Below, one piece after another: positions 6,350 to 13,529 of a DNA stretch of 20,000 bases; within the stretch, counting starts at the first letter, position 1; every line of letters starts with the position of its first letter. The position numbers and the translations under genes are program-made. Source of the DNA: CAZSHX01 sp964606895 (GTDB lineage: Bacteria; Bacteroidota; Ignavibacteria; Kapaibacteriales; UBA2268); assembly GCA_964606895.1 (NCBI GenBank), contig CAZSHX010000082.1:1-20000 (forward strand), in the 5' to 3' direction. The notes beneath the pieces are model-generated. The model did not search any database. It worked only from the letters and a program-made list of their open reading frames with translations, and was not told the origin of the DNA.

Positions 6350-7347
6350 CAATAGACTTAGAACACAAACAATCAGCTCATTGCGAGAATGGTGTTACGG
6401 CAAATTTATTAAAATACCATGGGATTGAACTTTCCGAATCAATGGTTTTCGGCATTGGTTCCGGATTGTTTTTTTCCTATTTGCCTTTTGTTAAAATCAA
6501 TAATGCACCCGGATATTCTTATCGAATACTTCCAGGATGGATATTTGCAAGAGTCGCAAAACGTCTCGGTTTCAAAATAGAAAGAAAGAAATACTCTGAC
6601 GAGAATAAAGCAATGTCAGAGCTTGACAGCATGCTCGATTTGGGAAAACCTGTTGGAATGCAGGTCGGAGTGTATCATCTTACTTATTTTCCCGAACCCT
6701 ACAGATTTCATTTCAATGCACACAACATTATTGTTTTGGGAAAGGAAAACAGCGAGTATTTAATCAGTGACCCGGTTATGGAAACCACAACACGCTTAAC
6801 CGAAAAAGACCTAATCAAAGTCCGCTTTGCAAAAGGAGTTTTTGCACCAAAAGGTCATATCTACTATCCTGTTAATATTCCAAAATCTTATAATCTGCCG
6901 AAAGCAATTATTCAGGGAATTAACCGCACTGCCAGCGATATGCTGAATGTACCTGTCCCATTGTTTGGAATAAAAGGTATCAAAACAGTTTCTAAATCAA
7001 TACGAAAAATGCCCGAAAAAATCGGAGTGAAAAAAGCCTCGCTCTATCTTGCTCAAATCGTCAGAATGCAGGAAGAAATCGGAACTGGAGGAGCAGGTTT
7101 CAGATTCATTTTTGCGGCATTTCTTCAGCAATCTGCAAAAATTACCGGCAAAGATGCTTTTCTTGAATTGTCTGCAGAAATGACCGCAATCGGTGACAGA
7201 TGGCGAGAATTTGCAGTTATGGCATCACGAAATTGCAAAAACAGAGCAAAACCCGAAGAATCTTACGATTCAATTGCCGATATTGTTTGGGAAATCGCAG
7301 GTAGGGAAGAGGCTTTCTTCAAGAAACTTTTGAAAGCCATTAAGTAA
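6346..7347 (+). CDS. BtrH-type acyltransferase (BtrH N-terminal domain plus DUF4872-like C-terminus)
   Basis: BtrH of butirosin synthesis moves a gamma-glutamyl-amino acyl chain from an acyl carrier protein onto an aminoglycoside amine. This 333-residue protein has the same plan. The N-terminal domain has a cysteine-peptidase-like (C39-like) layout: HCENGVTANLLKYHG with C13, FNAHNIIVLG with H126, and YLISDP with D142, which I propose as the Cys-His-Asp set. The C-terminal half, from about residue 155, is helical and fits the DUF4872 region that often follows BtrH_N. The ATG overlaps the previous TGA, and the ABC ATPase starts 12 bases downstream. The context suggests acyl transfer in making an exported small molecule. 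A peptidase role or peptide cleavage before export is the alternative. There is no signal peptide, so it acts in the cytoplasm. Confidence 0.85.
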   Translation: MTIDLEHKQSAHCENGVTANLLKYHGIELSESMVFGIGSGLFFSYLPFVKINNAPGYSYRILPGWIFARVAKRLGFKIERKKYSDENKAMSELDSMLDLGKPVGMQVGVYHLTYFPEPYRFHFNAHNIIVLGKENSEYLISDPVMETTTRLTEKDLIKVRFAKGVFAPKGHIYYPVNIPKSYNLPKAIIQGINRTASDMLNVPVPLFGIKGIKTVSKSIRKMPEKIGVKKASLYLAQIVRMQEEIGTGGAGFRFIFAAFLQQSAKITGKDAFLELSAEMTAIGDRWREFAVMASRNCKNRAKPEESYDSIADIVWEIAGREEAFFKKLLKAIK

Positions 7348-7359
7348 TATCATGATTTT

Positions 7360-8109
7360 ATGAACAAAATTATCGTTGACATCAAAAATCTTTCAATATT
7401 CTATAAAGGTTCTTCAAAGCCTGCGGTTGATGATATTTCTCTGCAAATTTTCGAAAAGGATATCTTTGGGTTGCTCGGACCTAACGGGGCAGGAAAAACC
7501 ACAACTATTTCATATCTATGCGGAATTATTAAAAGAAACTCCGGTACTGCTTTAATTGATGGCTTGAGCATCGAACATAACTTACCCGAAATCAAAAATA
7601 TTATCGGTGTTGTTCCCCAGGAAATTGCTCTTTACAAGGAACTGACTTCATGGGAAAACCTTCGTTACTTCGGGAATATCTACGGACTGAAAGGCAATGT
7701 TTTAAAAGACAAAATCGAAGAATATCTTATTCTTTTCGGATTTGATATTGACTCAAAAAAAAGAATCGGCGAATTTTCCGGAGGTATGAAACGCAGACTG
7801 AATATAATTGCAGGGTTGCTTCACTCTCCAAAAATTCTTTTTCTCGATGAACCTACCGTCGGAGTGGACGTGCAATCCCGTACCCTGATAATTGATGTGT
7901 TAAAGAAATTGAATAATGAGGGTATGACACTGATTTACACTTCTCACGACCTTGAAGAAGCCCAAAATTTATGCAACCGGATTGCAATCATTGACTCCAG
8001 TAGAATTATTTGTAACGGCGAAATCAACGACCTGATAAATAATTTCGCCCCCGGCAAAAATCTTGAAGAAATTTTCCTTCAATTAACAGGAAGGAGAGTC
8101 AGAGATTGA
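7360..8109 (+). CDS. ABC transporter ATP-binding protein (exporter of the BtrH operon)
   Basis: This is the ATPase subunit of an ABC-2-type exporter, 249 residues. All the motifs are present: Walker A GPNGAGKTT (40-48), Q-loop in VVPQEIALYKELT, signature FSGGMKRRL, Walker B ILFLDEPTVGVD and the H-loop in YTSHDLEEA. The FSGGMKRR signature with DEPTVGVD is typical of drug and natural-product exporters of the DrrA/CcmA-like type rather than of nutrient importers. The ATG at 7360 is 12 bases after the BtrH stop. Its TGA overlaps the TTG start of the permease gene, which shows that the two are made together. The substrate is presumably the product of the operon. Confidence 0.93.
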   Translation: MNKIIVDIKNLSIFYKGSSKPAVDDISLQIFEKDIFGLLGPNGAGKTTTISYLCGIIKRNSGTALIDGLSIEHNLPEIKNIIGVVPQEIALYKELTSWENLRYFGNIYGLKGNVLKDKIEEYLILFGFDIDSKKRIGEFSGGMKRRLNIIAGLLHSPKILFLDEPTVGVDVQSRTLIIDVLKKLNNEGMTLIYTSHDLEEAQNLCNRIAIIDSSRIICNGEINDLINNFAPGKNLEEIFLQLTGRRVRD

Positions 8110-9380
8110 ATTTGATTAAGCTGACATCGTCCATCCAAAAGGAATATTTGCTGTTAATCAGGGATAAAACAGGATTAGCATTGCTTTTTATTATGCCGCT
8201 GGTTTTGATTGTAATTATTACTTTAATTCAGGATAATACTTTCAAAACGCTTAAGGAAAGTTCAATCAATATGATTGTTCTTAATGAAGATAATGACAGT
8301 CTCGGAAATGCTGTTATATCAGGATTAAAAGCAAGCGGTATGTTTAAATTGCATGAAATGTCAGGTGCTGATAAATCCTCCATGAAAAATGATGTTGCCC
8401 AAGGCAAATATCAAATTGGAGTTTTCATACCAAAGAATGTTTCTTCCAAAATGAGAAGCGAAATCGTTAAAAAAATCAAATCAAGTTTATCGAATAATTC
8501 TTCCTTAAAAAATGAAACACCTGAAATTAAGATTATAATTTATTTAGATCCAGCAACTAAATCTTCATTCAAACAAACTTTAACAAGCACGATTCAAAAC
8601 TTTGCAACTAAGATTGAAAACAAATTGATGTTCAAGATTTTCCTTGAAGAAGTGGGTAAATTATTCCCCGTTCAACTTCCAAAATATCTTGATAAAGAAA
8701 AAAATGATTTAATTAGTATTGAAACTCAATATCCTTCGCTAACTGAATCTGAGATTCTTCCGAATTCCGTTCAGCATAATGTACCGGCATGGACAATGTT
8801 TGCCATATTTTTCATAGTTATTCCCCTTTCCGGCAACATGATAAAAGAAAGAAACGAAGGAAGCGGAATAAGACTGAAAACAATGCCCATATCGTACATC
8901 ACAGTGCTTTCTGCGAAAATATTGAATTATCTCGCAGTTTGTATTCTTCAATTTTCAGTCATATTTTTTGCCGCTGTTTATTTGCTTCCTCTTCTTGGAT
9001 TACCCGAATTGCAGATGAACGTTAACTGGACAGCTCTTATTTGCATAATAATTTCATCAGGACTTGCGGCATCAGGTTATGCTATGTTTATCGGAACAAT
9101 CGCTGAAACGCAGGAACAGGCGGCAATTTCCGGCTCTATCTCTGTAATGATATTTGCGGCAATCGGAGGCATCTGGGTGCCTACTTACATCATGCCGGAT
9201 ATCATGAGAAAAATAAGCGTTATTTCACCGTTAAATTGGGGGCTGGAAGGCTTCTATGACGTGTTCCTCCGAGGCGGGGGAATCAGTTCCGTCATGGATA
9301 ATTCGCTATTATTAATCGCATTTTTTATAATAATGCTTATTCTATCATCTGCTTTCAATAAAATAAAGAGACAGTATTGA
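8106..9380 (+). CDS. ABC-2-type transporter permease
   Basis: This is the membrane subunit matching the upstream ATPase. The 424-residue protein has a first membrane segment (about 23-41, LALLFIMPLVLIVIITLI), a large extracytoplasmic region of about 180 residues, then five or so hydrophobic segments from about residue 227 to the end. This is the ABC2_membrane_3 plan, as in YhgE/DrrB-like exporters. The start is TTG at 8106 inside TTGA, overlapping the ATPase stop, with a strong GGAAGGAG ribosome site at 8090-8097. No ATG is needed to explain the N-terminus. It is the last gene of the operon, and 411 non-coding bases follow. No terminator hairpin with a T run is visible. Confidence 0.92.
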   Translation: MNLIKLTSSIQKEYLLLIRDKTGLALLFIMPLVLIVIITLIQDNTFKTLKESSINMIVLNEDNDSLGNAVISGLKASGMFKLHEMSGADKSSMKNDVAQGKYQIGVFIPKNVSSKMRSEIVKKIKSSLSNNSSLKNETPEIKIIIYLDPATKSSFKQTLTSTIQNFATKIENKLMFKIFLEEVGKLFPVQLPKYLDKEKNDLISIETQYPSLTESEILPNSVQHNVPAWTMFAIFFIVIPLSGNMIKERNEGSGIRLKTMPISYITVLSAKILNYLAVCILQFSVIFFAAVYLLPLLGLPELQMNVNWTALICIIISSGLAASGYAMFIGTIAETQEQAAISGSISVMIFAAIGGIWVPTYIMPDIMRKISVISPLNWGLEGFYDVFLRGGGISSVMDNSLLLIAFFIIMLILSSAFNKIKRQY

Positions 9381-9791
9381 GAAATAATTATATATATAAA
9401 GTTGATAATTTAAAGATGATTATTAAAAACGTTAAGAACATTTATGAATAATGTGCATGCATACAGTGCGGAGCTGTCCGCAAGCGAGACGAATATATTA
9501 GCATACAAGACAATAATGGTCGCAAGCGATGCGATTATGTAATCAAGTAATTTGCATTTGCAATAATCATTATTATTGAATATAATGAAATAATAGATAT
9601 TCGTTATATCATAATTAAATATTAATATATAAGATAGGAAATAATAAATGGCAGTGGTACATATATATACGTAATGCCCAATTAAGAATTGTGCGAGCTG
9701 ATGAACAACATAAATTGTTTCATGACTCGTGAAAATGTGGAATTCACAGCAGTCTGCGTAACAGTTGCAATATGATACTCATTCATGAGCT
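9381..9791. other. Non-coding tract between convergent genes
   Basis: About 410 AT-rich bases separate the permease stop and the MFS stop. I find no open frame worth calling. Small structures are visible: GCGGA/TCCGC around GCTG near 9468-9481, TCGCAAGCGA near 9519-9528, CAATAAT/ATTATTG near 9560, and the 13-mer CAATTAAGAATTG (9679-9691), also found at 226-238. None is followed by a T run, so I do not call a terminator. An RNA gene is not excluded, but I cannot name one. Confidence 0.6.
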
Positions 9792-11066
9792 TTAAATGTA
9801 AGAAGTAGAGCTTGCTGAGGGCTTCGAATTTGAAAAGTATGAAATCAGAGTAATTAGAAGCAGTAACAAACCCGAAATGATGAAGCAGGCATTAATTCCC
9901 AAAAAAGAGGATACGTATCCGCAGGTCAGAAAGCTTATTAATGCACCGAAAAGGCTTGCAGAGCTGGCTATTCCCATAATCCCTCCAACATTGTCGTCCG
10001 ATGATTTTTTGGACAGAACGGTATAAAAAGTGGGAATTACTGCGGCAATGAATATTCCGATTATAATTCGCAATGGAAATAACATAATGTAATTTGTTGC
10101 AAAAGCATGGAGCAATAATGCAACACCTATGATGAGTGTGGCAACTGTAATTGTTTTGTGATAATCTTTTTTGTCGTTTCTTCGTCCCCACGCAGGAGCA
10201 AAAATAATGCTGAAAACACCGATAATACCAACCAGCGAACCAGTGATGGTTGATAAATATTTTTGGGGAGCATGCAAAGATTCCACGAAAAAGGGGAAAA
10301 TGGGCATAGTAAAGAAAATTCCTGCCTGAGAAATGATTATCATTAAAATAATAAGCCTCAGTTCCTTTTGGGTCATTACAAATTTAAAATTTTTGAAAAC
10401 CGAGAGTTCCAATTGATGATTAAAACCTGCTTTCTCTTCCTTAACCCAAAACTGCACCATAACTCCGCAAATAAAACAAAGCAAAGCTGTAACCCAAAAG
10501 ACAGGGCGAATACCTATTAAATCGGAAAGTACTCCTCCAAAAAGCGGTCCTAAGATATTACCGGCTGATTGTGCACTTTGAAGAAATCCCATTGCGAATC
10601 CGCTTCTTACGCGGGGTGTGTTTGCCGAAACAAAAGAAAGTGAAGCGGCAATAAATCCGCTGACAACACCCTGAAAAACCCGAAGAAAAAATAATTGCCA
10701 GATATTTTGAGCAAATCCCATCAATGCCATTGCAATCCCAAGTCCGATAATCGCACGAACAACCATCATTCTTCTGCCGTATTTATCGCCCAAAGCACCC
10801 CAAACCGGAACCGCCAGAATAGAAAGAATGTAGGGACCGGAAAAGACCAAACCACTCCAGATTTGAGCCTGTGCAAGATTCGTAACCCCCAGTTCACGAA
10901 TATAAAGTGGCAAAAATGGAATAACCGAACCCATACCCATCATTGCAAGAAACTGGGAAAAAGCAATAATCAGCAGATTTCTACGCCAAATACTATTGTT
11001 ACTTTTCAAAGTATCAATAATGACTTTGACTTTTTGTTGAGAAAAATATATTAATTCTGTGAACAT
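9792..11066 (-). CDS. MFS multidrug exporter, MdtG-like
   Basis: This is a 12-helix major facilitator transporter of 424 residues, expected to export drugs or metabolites using the proton gradient. The N-terminal half closely follows MdtG: PFLPLYIRELGVT, the cytoplasmic motif A GALGDKYGRRMM (90-101), GFAQNIWQLFFLRVFQG, and the motif C region with GNILGPLFGGVLSD. There is a 25-residue polar N-terminal tail before the first helix. The start is ATG 11066; the ribosome site is weak. It is divergent from the Nudix gene, and its putative leader contains a strong dyad (11092-11132). It lies convergent to the BtrH operon, so a link with that exporter system is not shown. Substrate is unknown. Confidence 0.9.
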   Translation of the reverse strand: MFTELIYFSQQKVKVIIDTLKSNNSIWRRNLLIIAFSQFLAMMGMGSVIPFLPLYIRELGVTNLAQAQIWSGLVFSGPYILSILAVPVWGALGDKYGRRMMVVRAIIGLGIAMALMGFAQNIWQLFFLRVFQGVVSGFIAASLSFVSANTPRVRSGFAMGFLQSAQSAGNILGPLFGGVLSDLIGIRPVFWVTALLCFICGVMVQFWVKEEKAGFNHQLELSVFKNFKFVMTQKELRLIILMIIISQAGIFFTMPIFPFFVESLHAPQKYLSTITGSLVGIIGVFSIIFAPAWGRRNDKKDYHKTITVATLIIGVALLLHAFATNYIMLFPLRIIIGIFIAAVIPTFYTVLSKKSSDDNVGGIMGIASSASLFGALISFLTCGYVSSFLGINACFIISGLLLLLITLISYFSNSKPSASSTSYI

Positions 11067-11091
11067 TATTTATGATTTTAAAATTTATTTT

Positions 11092-11132
11092 CATGAAATG
11101 AAAAAAAACGTGAGACGTTTTTGCGTTTCATG
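11092..11132. promoter_or_regulatory. Large dyad between divergent MFS and Nudix genes
   Basis: AAAAACGT (11104-11111) pairs perfectly with ACGTTTTT (11115-11122) around GAG. The symmetry continues outward to CATGAAA (11092-11098) and TTTCATG (11126-11132). It may be an operator or, in the MFS leader RNA, a hairpin that attenuates expression. It lies before both genes, so it is not a normal terminator. Confidence 0.45.
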
Positions 11133-11155
11133 TGTCTTAGTATATAGAGAAGTTG

Positions 11156-11163
11156 CAAATATA
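11156..11163 (-). promoter_or_regulatory. Possible -7 promoter element for the MFS gene
   Basis: The minus strand reads TATATTTG, a match to TAnnTTTG. The nearest TTG upstream (11189-11187) is 23 nt away, longer than ideal. The transcript would begin near 11149 and carry the dyad at 11092-11132 in its leader. Confidence 0.3.
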
Positions 11164-11171
11164 AAAAAAGT

Positions 11172-11717
11172 ATGTTGAAAGAATTGCAAAAAATATCGGG
11201 AAGCATTTTGAGTGCCAACAACTGGTGGGAATATCGGTTGGACAGATACAAGTATCCATCTGGGTTTGAGGGTGAATACCACTTTGTTCATACTGGTGGT
11301 TCGACATTCATTATACCCGAGAAAAATGAAAATTTATTCATAATGACAAAACAGTACAGATATTTGAATCAAAAAATCAGCATTGAATTTCCGGGTGGAG
11401 GACTAAAAAAAGGTTTATCGCCGATTGAAAATGCAAATCAGGAATTGGAAGAAGAAGCAGGGTACAAAGGCAATTTACTGAAAATCGGGGAATTTAATCC
11501 TTTCAACGGTGTAACCGATGAAATTTGTGCTGTTTTTCATGCAACTGGTTTGGTTTCATGCAAACCAAAACCCGAAGAATCTGAAGAGTTTGAGATTATT
11601 GAACTGACAAAAAAAGAAATTATTCATAAAATACAAAAGGGAGAAATATGGGACGGTATGACTTTAGCCGCATGGTCAATTTATTATTTTTCAATGGAAA
11701 AGGAAAAACAAATATGA
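11172..11717 (+). CDS. Nudix hydrolase-like protein with a degenerate Nudix box
   Basis: Nudix enzymes split nucleoside diphosphates linked to another group. This 181-residue protein resembles the ADP-ribose pyrophosphatase (NudF-like) branch: WEYRLDRYKYPSG, EYHFVHTGGSTFIIP, QYRYLNQKISIEFPGG, then the box at residues 76-98. The box should read G-x5-E-x7-R-E-U-x-E-E-x-G-U. Here G76, E91, E94, E95 and G97 are kept, but the first Glu is L82 and the Arg is Q90. The metal-binding glutamates of the helix are therefore intact, while two near-invariant positions have changed. Activity may be altered. The ATG at 11172 begins a likely three-gene operon, and its TGA overlaps the next ATG. Confidence 0.85.
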   Translation: MLKELQKISGSILSANNWWEYRLDRYKYPSGFEGEYHFVHTGGSTFIIPEKNENLFIMTKQYRYLNQKISIEFPGGGLKKGLSPIENANQELEEEAGYKGNLLKIGEFNPFNGVTDEICAVFHATGLVSCKPKPEESEEFEIIELTKKEIIHKIQKGEIWDGMTLAAWSIYYFSMEKEKQI

Positions 11718-12676
11718 GAATTATTCAACTGTTCATTCTGATTTTTGTAATCGGATTTATGTCTGTTACTGCACAGCAAAAAGGTGACGAAGCACAGATT
11801 CCGTCTTATAAATTAAAGATGGGATTTCCGGCTACAATAATTCATATTTACAAGATAACCGATTCAACCGGAATCACGCGCATTTTCAGCGACAGTTCAG
11901 TTAGGAAATTCAAAAGACAATATGATTTATATTTTAATGAAAGAGCACCAAGCTCTTCAGATAAGGGCTTTTTAAAACTGGATGTAGGAATTGATTCTTT
12001 ATTCTATAAGTTTACCGACGGCGATGCAGTTTTCGAATATAATTCTCAGGCTGATAATCCGGGTGCAGTTACTTTCGAAGACTTAAAAGCAATTTCTGTT
12101 GCACTTGGTAAAGATTTTTCTATGACTTATTCGCCTTACGGAGAAGTAACCGAAATTGAAGGTGAAAGACTTGACTGGCTCAAGAATTATGTACTTGAAA
12201 ACGGTTCAGGAATGGATACGTTACAAACATTTATTTGGCTTGACGGTATTTCCTTGAATAGACTAAAATATCTTACTGATGTCAAAAAATTGATTTATCC
12301 GGTTGAGAAAGTTTACAAGGATTCACTTTGGACTTCACCGATTACTTTTCAGATTGACGGAATGAATTATTACGATACAGCACAAGTGAAGATAGTTAAA
12401 GTAGCCGATAATGAAATAACTATCGAAGCCAAACTTAATAATATCAGGGCTATTCCGGATATGGGCAGATTTTATGGAATTAAAGGTCAGATTCTCCCCA
12501 TTGAATCATGTGTGGGAACAGGCACTTATAAACTCGTTCTGAGTTCCAAAAATACAATCAAATTTGCAGAACTTAAAACAAATGTTGAAATTAAAGTGAG
12601 AATTCACAAGGATTTCTTCACCCAGAAAATCAATTCCCGGGTAATTTGGGATTTGCGTCAACAGCTTAAATTCTGA
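11714..12676 (+). CDS. Uncharacterised secreted protein
   Basis: I do not recognise a characterised family. The protein has 320 residues from ATG 11714. It starts with a clear signal peptide (MRIIQLFILIFVIGF then MSVTAQQ), with cleavage likely after TAQ or nearby. The mature part is beta-rich, with alternating hydrophobic strands and segments such as FSMTYSPYGEVTEIEG, ITIEAKLNNIRAIPD and CVGTGTYKLVLSSKN. This pattern is common in periplasmic beta-sandwich proteins of Bacteroidota, including DUF6263-like ones, but I cannot confirm that family. There is no lipobox cysteine. A longer frame back to 11648 lies in the Nudix gene and lacks the signal peptide at its start. The ATGA overlap and AGGA upstream favour 11714. 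The SDR gene follows after 3 bases. Confidence 0.8.
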   Translation: MRIIQLFILIFVIGFMSVTAQQKGDEAQIPSYKLKMGFPATIIHIYKITDSTGITRIFSDSSVRKFKRQYDLYFNERAPSSSDKGFLKLDVGIDSLFYKFTDGDAVFEYNSQADNPGAVTFEDLKAISVALGKDFSMTYSPYGEVTEIEGERLDWLKNYVLENGSGMDTLQTFIWLDGISLNRLKYLTDVKKLIYPVEKVYKDSLWTSPITFQIDGMNYYDTAQVKIVKVADNEITIEAKLNNIRAIPDMGRFYGIKGQILPIESCVGTGTYKLVLSSKNTIKFAELKTNVEIKVRIHKDFFTQKINSRVIWDLRQQLKF

Positions 12677-12679
12677 TTT

Positions 12680-13405
12680 ATGCCATTAGTTTTAATAACA
12701 GGTGGCGGCAAGAGACTTGGCAGAGGGTTAGCCATTGAGTTTTCAAAAAAGCAATGGGATGTTGCCATTTTGTATAATTCTTCTGAAGAAGAGGCATTCA
12801 TAACATTGGATTATTTGAAAACATTCGGTACAAGAGTTATTGCAGTAAAAGCAAATGTCTCGGTTAAGGATGAAGTTATTCATGCAATCGAAAAAGTTGT
12901 TGAGCAGATTGGAGTGCCTGATGTTTTGGTGAACAATGCAGGAGTGTTTCCTGAATTATTGAAATTGAAAGATATTTCGGAAAATGACTGGGATTCAACA
13001 ATTGACATAAACACAAAGGGAGCTTTTCTTTGTTCACAGGCTTTTTCAGCAGTTGCCGAAAAAGGCTCAAGAATAATTAATATTGCTTCGCTTGGAGGTT
13101 TGGAAATCTGGAGCCACAGAATTCCCTACAATGTCTCCAAATCAGCCTTAATTCATCTGACCAAGGCATTGGCACGCGAGCTTGCTCCTGATATATCAGT
13201 GAATTGTATAAATCCGGGTACAATAGTTATGCCCGACGAGCCGACCAAGCACGACGCAACTTTGATAGATATAAATAAAATTCCAATGAAACGTTTTGGT
13301 AATGTTAAAGATGTTTTTGATGCTGTCTGGTTTTTTGCAAATTGCTCTTCGTATATAACCGGACAACAACTTAATATTGACGGCGGGTACCACGACGCAA
13401 GATAA
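12680..13405 (+). CDS. Short-chain dehydrogenase/reductase (FabG/pteridine-reductase-like)
   Basis: This is a soluble NAD(P)H-dependent oxidoreductase of 241 residues with a single Rossmann domain. Visible motifs are the nucleotide-binding TGGGKRLGRG (7-16), NNAG (85-88), catalytic Ser137 (INIASLGG), Tyr150 and Lys154 (YNVSK), INPGTI, and the C-terminal GQQLNIDGGY. The TGGGKRLG form with a basic residue after the glycines resembles pteridine reductases and FabG-type enzymes that prefer NADPH. The substrate cannot be fixed: 3-oxoacyl-ACP, a pterin or a sugar are all possible. It is the last gene of the Nudix operon, and a MITE copy follows 15 bases after its stop. Confidence 0.88.
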   Translation: MPLVLITGGGKRLGRGLAIEFSKKQWDVAILYNSSEEEAFITLDYLKTFGTRVIAVKANVSVKDEVIHAIEKVVEQIGVPDVLVNNAGVFPELLKLKDISENDWDSTIDINTKGAFLCSQAFSAVAEKGSRIINIASLGGLEIWSHRIPYNVSKSALIHLTKALARELAPDISVNCINPGTIVMPDEPTKHDATLIDINKIPMKRFGNVKDVFDAVWFFANCSSYITGQQLNIDGGYHDAR

Positions 13406-13420
13406 AAGGGTAATACGGAT

Positions 13421-13494
13421 TTGTCATTCTGAACAAAGTGAAGAATCTAAATTATGTAGGAAGATTGATCCTTTGTTGCACTCAGGATGGCACA
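13421..13494. repeat. MITE-like palindromic repeat, GTCATTCTGA family, copy 2 (diverged)
   Basis: The left arm is the same as in copy 1 over 30 bases (TTGTCATTCTGAACAAAGTG then AAGAATCTAA). The right arm has decayed: CTCAGGATGGCACA (13481-13494) against CTCAGAATGACA in copy 1. The decayed pairing suggests an older insertion. It fills most of the space between the SDR and ABC exporter genes. Confidence 0.75.
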
Positions 13495-13529
13495 AGAATT
13501 TGAATTTTTAGAAACTCCAATTATTAAAT

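Noticed and set aside
11648..11713. Longer start for the secreted unknown protein
   Set aside because: It overlaps the end of the Nudix gene by 70 bases; the ATG at 11714 begins a clean signal peptide and makes the usual ATGA overlap.
12680..13405. SDR reductase as part of the BtrH biosynthetic system
   Set aside because: It is 3.3 kb away in a separate operon with a Nudix gene and beyond an oppositely oriented MFS gene; nothing in the sequence ties the two together.
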